Shown here in pieces: positions 5,178 to 9,886 of a DNA stretch of 9,886 nt (its first letter is position 1; each line of letters opens with the position of its first letter). This stretch comes from an uncultured Saprospiraceae bacterium. Lineage in GTDB: Bacteria; Bacteroidota; Bacteroidia; Chitinophagales; Saprospiraceae. The stretch covers positions 1-9,886 of the forward strand of contig CALGLY010000386.1 in NCBI GenBank assembly GCA_937959095.1, in the 5' to 3' direction. Under the pieces are notes generated by a model, which was not told the DNA's origin, ran no database searches, and saw only the letters and a list, made by a program, of their open reading frames with translations. Both the position numbers and the translations under genes were made by a program.

Positions 5178-6218
5178 ATGTCAAATAGGATACTACCTTT
5201 ATATGCGCTTCTATTTTTACTTTGCATTGGTTGTAAAAGTAAGAATGTAGCAATTTCTACTACTACTCCAGCAGTAAGTAGTTCTCGTATTGCATTTTAT
5301 AATGTAGAAAATCTATTCGACACCAAGGATGATCCTAAAAAGAAGGACGAAGAATTCACGCCTAGTAGCAAAAAAGAATGGACGAAGGAACGCTACCAAA
5401 AGAAGCTGTTCAACATTGCTAAAGTAATAGCTGGCATGGAATTGCCTGGTCTTGTCGGGTTGTGTGAAGTAGAAAATAGTAAAGTCCTGAAAGATCTTTG
5501 CAAACAAACTTCACTGAAAAGCGTGAAATATGGTTTCGTGCATGAAGAATCGCCTGATGTACGAGGTATAGATGTCGCTTTGCTTTATGATAAATCGGTT
5601 TTCAAAGTAGAGGAACACAAAGCGATTCCGATTAATTTTCCTGAAGCGATAGTAAAAGATTATGTCACGCGTGATATTTTGCATGTAAAAGGTAATTATC
5701 AAGGTAAGACTTTACATGTCTTCGTCAATCATTGGCCGTCTCGCTACGGCGGGGCGAAAGAAAGCGAGCCAAAACGCATTTTCGTAGCGGAGCAATTACG
5801 CAAAGCGGTAGAGAATATTTTTGAGGTAGATGCAGAAGCAAATGTCGTGATTGTAGGAGATTTTAATGATGAAACCAATAACAAAAGCATTGTACAAGCA
5901 CTAGGCACACAACGCGACATCAGCAGAATAAAGCCAAAAAGTTTATATAATTGCTTTGCGCCACTTGATGAATTGCAGCAGGGATCGTATAATTATAGAG
6001 GCAATCTTAATTTATTAGATCAAATCATTGTATCCACGCCACTTGCAGATACCAATACCCTACCCTATGTGCATGAAGCAACGATCTACCGACCTGAGTG
6101 GGTAAGTTTCCGACATCCTAAAAATGGAACCACACCAAATCGCACCTATGGTGGCCCAAATTATTATGGTGGTTTTAGCGATCATTATGCGGTTTATGTA
6201 GATTTGAGATTGAAATAG
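5178..6218 (+). CDS. Endonuclease/exonuclease/phosphatase-fold lipoprotein
   Basis: Predicted exported metal-dependent phosphoesterase (DNase I-like fold). Substrate is unknown: nucleic acid or a phosphorylated small molecule. From the ATG at 5178 it has 346 residues and begins with a short lipoprotein signal, MSNRILPLYALLFLLCIGC, with Cys19 as the likely lipidated residue (Cys at -3 is not the most common lipobox residue). The core motifs appear in order: YNVENLFD (41-48), LCEVEN (95-100), GIDVALLYD (130-138), NHWPSR (184-189) with catalytic His185, GDFND (227-231), LLDQIIVS (279-286) and FSDHYAVY (333-340). All expected metal and catalytic positions are filled. The open frame extends back to 5112 inside deoC, but only the internal start gives a signal peptide. 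It follows deoC by 22 bp. Only 36 bp separate it from the converging gene, with no strong terminator. Confidence 0.9.
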   Translation: MSNRILPLYALLFLLCIGCKSKNVAISTTTPAVSSSRIAFYNVENLFDTKDDPKKKDEEFTPSSKKEWTKERYQKKLFNIAKVIAGMELPGLVGLCEVENSKVLKDLCKQTSLKSVKYGFVHEESPDVRGIDVALLYDKSVFKVEEHKAIPINFPEAIVKDYVTRDILHVKGNYQGKTLHVFVNHWPSRYGGAKESEPKRIFVAEQLRKAVENIFEVDAEANVVIVGDFNDETNNKSIVQALGTQRDISRIKPKSLYNCFAPLDELQQGSYNYRGNLNLLDQIIVSTPLADTNTLPYVHEATIYRPEWVSFRHPKNGTTPNRTYGGPNYYGGFSDHYAVYVDLRLK

Positions 6219-6254
6219 TTGGTCTTCTGACAAATGTCGTGGACGAATAATTTT

Positions 6255-6875
6255 TTATCGAATTTCACAACTAAACATTGGCTTTTCTTCCGTTTTTAGG
6301 CTCATAAAGCCTTCCAATTTATCGCCTATTTTTACTGGGCCTACGCCCGCAGGTGTACCCGTATAAATCATGTCGCCTTGGTGTAGTTTGAAAAACTTAG
6401 AGACATACACGATAATATCCTGAAAAGAGAAAATCATATCTTTGGTATTGCCTCGCTGTACCGTTTCTCCATTTTTATCTAAGCGAAATTCAATGGCTTC
6501 CCTATTTACTTCGCTTATATCTACAAAAGGACTTAGCACGGCTGAGTTATCAAAGCCTTTGGCGATTTCCCACGGATGCCCTTTGGCTTTGCAACGCGCT
6601 TGAACATCTCGCGCCGTGAAATCAATACCGAGCGCAACTTGGGTATAGTATTTTGAGGCGAATTCAGGCTGCACATGTCGCCCATTCTTACCAATTTTTA
6701 ATACTACTTCTACCTCGTAGTGCAAATCCTCCGTGAATTCTGGATAGTACAATGGCTTATCATTCACCAATAGCGCAGATGATGGCTTCATAAAAACCAA
6801 GGGCTGACTCGGAACAGGATTATTCAATTCTTTTGCGTGGTCAACGTAGTTGCGACCGATACAGATTATTTTCAT
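6255..6875 (-). CDS. Fumarylacetoacetase-fold hydrolase (FAHD1-like acylpyruvase or oxaloacetate decarboxylase)
   Basis: A 206-residue single-domain member of the FAH superfamily, which cleaves carbon-carbon bonds of beta-diketo acids using Mg2+ or Mn2+. The N-terminal GRNYVDHAKEL (7-17) matches the FAHD1 lid motif with the His13/Glu16 dyad. LHYEVEVVLKIGK (51-63) supplies metal ligands Glu54 and Glu56, GIDFTARDVQ (83-92) supplies Asp85, and HPWEIAKGFDNSAVLSPF plus YTGTPAGVGP complete the site. Its short length and lid point to the acylpyruvase/oxaloacetate decarboxylase type, not true tyrosine-pathway fumarylacetoacetase, which is about twice as long. A tyrosine-pathway role next to hppD cannot be excluded but is not favoured. 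It lies 105 bp downstream of trpS on the same strand, separated by two hairpins. Confidence 0.93.
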   Translation of the reverse strand: MKIICIGRNYVDHAKELNNPVPSQPLVFMKPSSALLVNDKPLYYPEFTEDLHYEVEVVLKIGKNGRHVQPEFASKYYTQVALGIDFTARDVQARCKAKGHPWEIAKGFDNSAVLSPFVDISEVNREAIEFRLDKNGETVQRGNTKDMIFSFQDIIVYVSKFFKLHQGDMIYTGTPAGVGPVKIGDKLEGFMSLKTEEKPMFSCEIR

Positions 6876-6894
6876 ATTGATATGATAATATTAG

Positions 6895-6912
6895 GCCTGT
6901 GTGCCGACAGGC
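6895..6912. repeat. Small GCCTGT/ACAGGC palindrome
   Basis: GCCTGT (6895-6900) and ACAGGC (6907-6912) are perfect complements around the 6-nt GTGCCG loop, about 20 bp upstream of the FAH-family start. GC-rich palindromes of this CCTGCCTGTCGGCA type are, from memory, common in Bacteroidota spacers. It would form a hairpin in the leader of the FAH-family gene. Confidence 0.55.
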
Positions 6913-6921
6913 AGGTATTAG

Positions 6922-6969
6922 GTACAAAGTATTAGGTAGAATTGTATAGATTTACCTAATACCTTGTAC
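6922..6969. repeat. 17-bp hairpin built from TATTAGGTA words
   Basis: GTACAAAGTATTAGGTA (6922-6938) pairs with TACCTAATACCTTGTAC (6953-6969) with one mismatch and a 14-nt loop. A further copy of GTATTAGGT lies just outside at 6914-6922. It sits directly after the trpS stop without a T-tract, so termination would be inefficient. This is a third word type used for spacer palindromes in this window. Confidence 0.7.
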
Positions 6970-6980
6970 TTAACACCATT

Positions 6981-7988
6981 TTAGAATCTTACATTCAGTA
7001 AGCCCGCTAATTCTTTTACTTCTTTCACCGTCTGCTGTGCGCGCTTTCGGATTTCATAAGAAGACGCTTTTATCTGATTCTTCACGTCTTTCTTATTCGC
7101 GTTTAATTCTGCTTTCCGTTCCTTGAACCCTGCACTCATTTCTACTAGCGCGTCGGCTACGGCATCTTTCAAAGAAACATATTTCAATGCACCTGCATGG
7201 TAGTCATCCATCAAGCTCTTGTGGGCATCTTGCTTCCCTGCTGCCTTCAATAGTTCGAATAGATTATCTACGCCCGCGCTCATTTCGCCTTCTACGGTAT
7301 CGCCTGCATCTGTGACTGCGGAGCGAATTTGTTTACGCATACGCTTCTCGTCTTCAAATACATTGATGTAGTGCTTTTCGCCTGCACTTTTGCTCATCTT
7401 ACGTGCTGGGTCAGCCGTAGAACGAATCTTTGGCGTTTCCGTGAAGAGCGTTTCAGGTAGCACAAAATAGTCTTTGCCTACTTGATTATTGAATCGTTGT
7501 GCGATGTTCCGCGTCAATTCAAGGTGCTGCTCTTGATCTTTGCCTACAGGCACATAATCTGCTCGATAGATTAGAATATCTGCACTTTGTAGTACTGGAT
7601 AATCGAATAAGCCTGCTGAGATGAAATTATCCTTGTCGGTACTTTGCGCGCTCTTATCCTTGAACTGCGTCATGCGAGAGACTTGTCCAAAGGAGCAAAA
7701 ATTATTCAAAATCCAACACAATTCAGCATGCTCTGGTACAAGCGACTGTACGAACAAATTTTTTGGCTCAATACCAACTGCAAGCAGATTGACAATGAGT
7801 TCCCATGTATTATTTCGGAGTTTTTTCGGATCATAAGGCATCGTCATCGCATGATAATCTACGACACCATAAAAGCAATCATATTTTTCTTGTAGGTCTA
7901 CCCAGTTTTTCACTGCACCAAAGTAGTTACCAAAGTGCATATGTCCTGTAGGTTGAATACAGGAGAGTACTGTTTTTCGATCTTCCAT
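6981..7988 (-). CDS. trpS: Tryptophan--tRNA ligase
   Basis: Class I aminoacyl-tRNA synthetase that charges tRNA-Trp in the cytoplasm as a homodimer. The 335 residues are normal for the family. Visible: the nucleotide-binding segment LSCIQPTGHMHFGNY (8-22), corresponding to PTGxxHxGNY with His16 and His18; VPVGKDQEQHLELTRNIAQRFN (147-167); and the KMSKS loop at 197-201 (ARKMSKSAGEKH). The C-terminal helical anticodon-binding region follows. The frame stays open to a TTG at 8078 overlapping the end of ridA, but family members begin a few residues before the PTG motif, so the ATG at 7988 is chosen. It follows ridA by 73 bp with no terminator, suggesting co-transcription. Cys10 replaces the usual Gly of SGxQPTG, an unremarkable change. 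Confidence 0.96.
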   Translation of the reverse strand: MEDRKTVLSCIQPTGHMHFGNYFGAVKNWVDLQEKYDCFYGVVDYHAMTMPYDPKKLRNNTWELIVNLLAVGIEPKNLFVQSLVPEHAELCWILNNFCSFGQVSRMTQFKDKSAQSTDKDNFISAGLFDYPVLQSADILIYRADYVPVGKDQEQHLELTRNIAQRFNNQVGKDYFVLPETLFTETPKIRSTADPARKMSKSAGEKHYINVFEDEKRMRKQIRSAVTDAGDTVEGEMSAGVDNLFELLKAAGKQDAHKSLMDDYHAGALKYVSLKDAVADALVEMSAGFKERKAELNANKKDVKNQIKASSYEIRKRAQQTVKEVKELAGLLNVRF

Positions 7989-8061
7989 TTGTGTTGGAAT
8001 ATTTTCTAATGAAGAAGTATTGAACTGTTTCTCAATCCAATCAAGAAATCGCTGAAAAGAG

Positions 8062-8445
8062 TTACTTAGTTCCTGCAAGGATCGAAATTTCGATATTTAC
8101 AAACTTAGGCAAGTTGGCAACTTCTACCAATTCGCGAGCGGGTGCAGTATCTTCATCGAAATAATCCGCATATACCGCATTGATGCGGCTATAATTATTC
8201 ATATCCGACACAAATACACTACACTTTAGTACATGATCGAAAGTTAAGCCAGCTTCTGTAAGAATGGCTTTGATATTTCGCATAACTTGGTGCGTTTCTG
8301 CTTCTATCGTGTCTTGTACCAATTCGCCTGTTGCAGGATTGATTGCGATTTGCCCCGAAGCATATAATACGTCATTGTATATAATTGCTTGGTTGTACGG
8401 CCCTACTGGTGCAGGTGCATCTTTGGTAATGATTATCTTTTTCAT
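8062..8445 (-). CDS. ridA: RidA family enamine/imine deaminase
   Basis: Small trimeric enzyme that hydrolyses reactive enamine/imine intermediates such as 2-aminoacrylate released by PLP-dependent enzymes, protecting them from damage. It has 127 residues, the typical length. Landmarks: APAPVGPYNQAI (10-21) with Tyr17, YASGQIAINPATGEL (28-42), NIKAILTEAG (57-66) and the family signature APARELVEVANLP (101-113) with the key Arg104, followed by Glu119 in NIEI. The cysteine two residues after the Arg in E. coli RidA is Leu here, a common substitution. It heads a likely ridA-trpS unit. A strong terminator upstream (8527-8556) isolates it from rpmF, so it needs its own promoter in 8446-8526, where I see no clear consensus match. 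Confidence 0.95.
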   Translation of the reverse strand: MKKIIITKDAPAPVGPYNQAIIYNDVLYASGQIAINPATGELVQDTIEAETHQVMRNIKAILTEAGLTFDHVLKCSVFVSDMNNYSRINAVYADYFDEDTAPARELVEVANLPKFVNIEISILAGTK

Positions 8446-8526
8446 AAGTCTTGCATTGATAGTAGTATTTAGAAGAATAAAAGTCTCCCATCTTAAAAAA
8501 ACTACATTTGCTTATAACGAAAGAAA

Positions 8527-8556
8527 GCTCCGCATAGGAATTATCCGTATGGGAGC
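8527..8556 (-). terminator. Rho-independent terminator of the yceD-rpmF unit
   Basis: On the minus strand, after the rpmF stop, GCTCC pairs with GGAGC, CATA with TATG and GGA with TCC around a TAAT loop, with single-base bulges, followed by TTTCTTTC. The plus strand is also T-rich on its far side (ATTTATTTTTT), so it could work in both directions. Confidence 0.7.
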
Positions 8557-8590
8557 ATTTATTTTTTCATGTTAATGAAGGAAGGTAAAA

Positions 8591-8788
8591 CTACTCTTCG
8601 TCTTCCTCCGCAGGAATTAGAACCTTACCTCTGTAGTACATATTTCCTTCATCATCGTAATAAGCACGATGGCGCAAGTGCGATTCACCTGTAGTAGAAC
8701 AAGTAGAAATTGTTGGTAGTTCCGCTTTGTAATGCGTTCTACGTTTGCGCTTGCGTTGCTTCGATATCTTACTTTTAGGATGTGCCAT
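8591..8788 (-). CDS. rpmF: 50S ribosomal protein L32
   Basis: A 65-residue component of the large ribosomal subunit. The N-terminus [21 protein letters not shown] is the basic L32 signature. The middle ([18 protein letters not shown]) and YYRGKVLIP match the family. It has only one cysteine (Cys30), so it is not the four-cysteine zinc-binding form. The acidic tail (EEDEE) is ordinary. It sits downstream of the DUF177 gene, as in many bacteria, and is closed by a terminator, so the plsX-fabH genes that often follow rpmF are not adjacent. The ATG is preceded by an A-rich tract, not a Shine-Dalgarno. Confidence 0.96.
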   Translation of the reverse strand: MAHPKSKISKQRKRKRRTHYKAELPTISTCSTTGESHLRHRAYYDDEGNMYYRGKVLIPAEEDEE

Positions 8789-8802
8789 TGTTTTTTTTAT
8801 TA

Positions 8803-8886
8803 AGATTTGAGTCCCGATAGCTATCGGGATAGGTTTTTATAAAAAACCTATAAACCCTAGAGCCTCAAATCTATTTGCTCAAATCT
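8803..8886. repeat. Nested composite palindrome between yceD and rpmF
   Basis: The outer arms AGATTTGAG (8803-8811) and CTCAAATCT (8864-8872) are perfect complements, and a second CTCAAATCT lies at 8878-8886. Inside are TCCCGATAGCTATCGGGA (8812-8829), a perfect 18-bp palindrome that I recall as widespread in Bacteroidota spacers, and a 10-bp stem ATAGGTTTTT (8829-8838) with AAAAACCTAT (8842-8851). The yceD stop codon (complement of 8885-8887) overlaps the rightmost word. Two minus-strand TAGATTTG sites (complements of 8866-8873 and 8880-8887) match TAnnTTTG and could give rpmF an internal promoter, though -33 spacing is not ideal. Confidence 0.75.
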
Positions 8887-9406
8887 ATTTTATATTCAAA
8901 TCTTTAAAAGCATCCTTAAACGGATTGCTTTTTTCTTCTTTCTCTATTGCTTCTTCCTCTGGGGCTAGATATTTCCATATTGCTTCAGGGCAATCTTTAT
9001 CAATATCATCATGCGTTTTTGTCATTGGTATTGCTAGACAAATAAACTCATAAATGTATTGTGCTACACTAAAGCTTTCTATGCCCAATGGAACATGCAC
9101 TACTTCTGCATCTTTGCTAGGAGTATCCGAAAACTTAACGAGTAGCTGTTCTTCACTTTTAATGTCGAGCCACATTTCTTCGGTACATCTATCACAAGTA
9201 GTACGTATATCACCTTCAAATTCAAAATCCAGTACATACATAGCTGTTCGCTTATCGAATACTAAATGTACATCGACAGCGGCATCCTGGATATAAGTAT
9301 CTGGAAAAGAACTGAAAAAGGATTTATCAACTTTGAAATCAAAGTGATGAGTCCCATCTTTCATACCTGAAACAGGCAATATATAAGCGATCAATTTATC
9401 TTCCAA
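8885..9406 (-). CDS. yceD: DUF177 (YceD) family protein, large-subunit ribosome assembly factor
   Basis: A 173-residue member of the DUF177/YceD family, conserved next to rpmF and linked to 23S rRNA and 50S subunit biogenesis in bacteria and plastids. Visible features: the N-terminal AYILPVSGMKDGTHHFDFKV typical of the family, FEGDIRTTCDRCTEE with the conserved CxxC (Cys71, Cys74), a mid-region IPMTKTHDDIDKDCP with a further Cys139, and the C-terminal NPFKDAFKDLNI motif. The start is TTG at 9406: no in-frame ATG lies upstream, and the next Met (residue 15) would cut into the conserved N-terminus. A good promoter ends about 20 bp upstream, which fits this start. rpmF follows after a 96-bp spacer filled by a composite palindrome. 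Confidence 0.92.
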   Translation of the reverse strand: MEDKLIAYILPVSGMKDGTHHFDFKVDKSFFSSFPDTYIQDAAVDVHLVFDKRTAMYVLDFEFEGDIRTTCDRCTEEMWLDIKSEEQLLVKFSDTPSKDAEVVHVPLGIESFSVAQYIYEFICLAIPMTKTHDDIDKDCPEAIWKYLAPEEEAIEKEEKSNPFKDAFKDLNIK

Positions 9407-9432
9407 AATGGATGATTTTTTAATTAGGGATG

Positions 9433-9464
9433 CAAAATTAGCCTATTATCCCAAAAGAAACAAA
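9433..9464 (-). promoter_or_regulatory. Bacteroidota-type promoter of yceD-rpmF
   Basis: On the minus strand, TTTG (complement of 9461-9464) lies 20 bp before TAATTTTG (complement of 9433-9440), matching the consensus TTTG-N19-21-TAnnTTTG exactly. Transcription should start near 9426, giving a leader of about 20 nt before the TTG start. Confidence 0.62.
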
Positions 9465-9886
9465 TAGTTGATTTATTATTTTAGATACTGGGGAAATTAA
9501 AAAGGATTTTTTACAAAAAATTCATCTTAATCTACTCCTAAAAATAGAATGAATTTAATATAAAAAATCCCTTTTTAAAAATTGAATTAACGAAACGAAA
9601 GGATAAAGAGTTCCTTTGGTAAGCGTAAAATTCAGAATGACGTTGAATAAGTGTAAATAGAAACTTAAGATTTGGAAATTTTAGGTTTATTCCCTGTTGA
9701 TACAGTAGCTAAAAGTTTCATATACATACAATTTAAAGTGTGAATATTAGTATAATGCTTGCTGCTTTTTATTCTTAAGTTGACAAATGAAAGCAAATAA
9801 TGGCTTACATTTTAACATTTAGACGATTTTTCATACTAAAGGTAACGCATTTAAATTGAAGTTTTCAAAAGAGTCGTAAATATTTG
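9465..9886. other. AT-rich spacer without a recognisable gene
   Basis: I find no protein-like frame, tRNA or rRNA up to the window edge. The one clear structure is the long hairpin at 9497-9578. Whatever gene lies to the right begins or ends outside the window. Confidence 0.6.
9497..9578. repeat. Long two-stage AT hairpin upstream of yceD
   Basis: TTAAAAAGGATTTTTTA (9497-9513) pairs with 9561-9578 with one bulged C (17 bp). Inside, AAATTCAT (9518-9525) pairs with ATGAATTT (9549-9556), leaving a 23-nt loop. It lies just beyond the yceD promoter. It may terminate transcription arriving from the right or be another spacer palindrome. Confidence 0.6.

Noticed and set aside
6219..6254. Terminator between the phosphoesterase and FAH-family genes (GACA/TGTC)
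   Set aside because: Only a 4-bp stem with no adjoining T-tract in either direction; too weak to call.
6255..6875. Genuine tyrosine-pathway fumarylacetoacetase partnering hppD
   Set aside because: True fumarylacetoacetases are about twice as long; the short form and FAHD1 lid motif favour acylpyruvase or oxaloacetate decarboxylase.
7989..8078. 30-residue N-terminal extension of trpS starting at TTG and overlapping ridA
   Set aside because: TrpS proteins begin a few residues before the PTGxxHxGNY motif; the ATG at 7988 gives normal length.

Overview
The window looks like chromosomal housekeeping DNA from a member of the Bacteroidota. The grounds are: AT-rich spacers, almost no Shine-Dalgarno sequences, sites matching the Bacteroidota promoter (TTTG, about 20 bp, TAnnTTTG), a DUF177/L32 gene pair of the Bacteroidota type, and palindromic spacer repeats of the kind common in this phylum. 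I cannot name a genus. No phage, transposase, CRISPR array, tRNA or rRNA is visible.

Layout from left to right. pheS (minus, 96-1133) lies downstream of a MarR-family regulator (minus, 1277-1723). A 575-bp spacer carries a large structured element. It is followed by hppD, 4-hydroxyphenylpyruvate dioxygenase (plus, 2299-3435), which diverges from marR and has a promoter-plus-palindrome arrangement that could be the MarR target. An unrecognised 200-residue protein (minus, 3510-4112) converges on hppD. A 401-bp spacer then leads into a plus-strand pair: deoC (4514-5155) and a lipoprotein of the endonuclease/exonuclease/phosphatase superfamily (5178-6218). The rest is read on the minus strand. 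DUF177/yceD (8885-9406) and rpmF (8591-8788) form one unit closed by a strong terminator (8527-8556). Then come ridA (8062-8445), trpS (6981-7988) and an FAHD1-like fumarylacetoacetase-fold hydrolase (6255-6875). The last 480 bp hold the yceD promoter and a long AT hairpin, but no gene I can support.

Functionally, yceD-rpmF serves 50S ribosome assembly, and pheS and trpS charge tRNAs. marR-hppD is a plausible tyrosine-catabolism unit. deoC plus the exported phosphoesterase could serve nucleic-acid or phosphate scavenging, with deoxyribose 5-phosphate entering central metabolism.

The genes are ordinary; the spacers are the unusual part. They contain several palindromic elements built from tandem short words (AATGCGAT, AGATATGAG, TATTAGGT). 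In the AATGCGAT family, all three genes seen to end at an element take their TAA stop codon from the element border (TAATGC). I see no convincing new multi-gene system. The stop-codon-bordering elements and the structured marR/hppD spacer are the best candidates for something undescribed.
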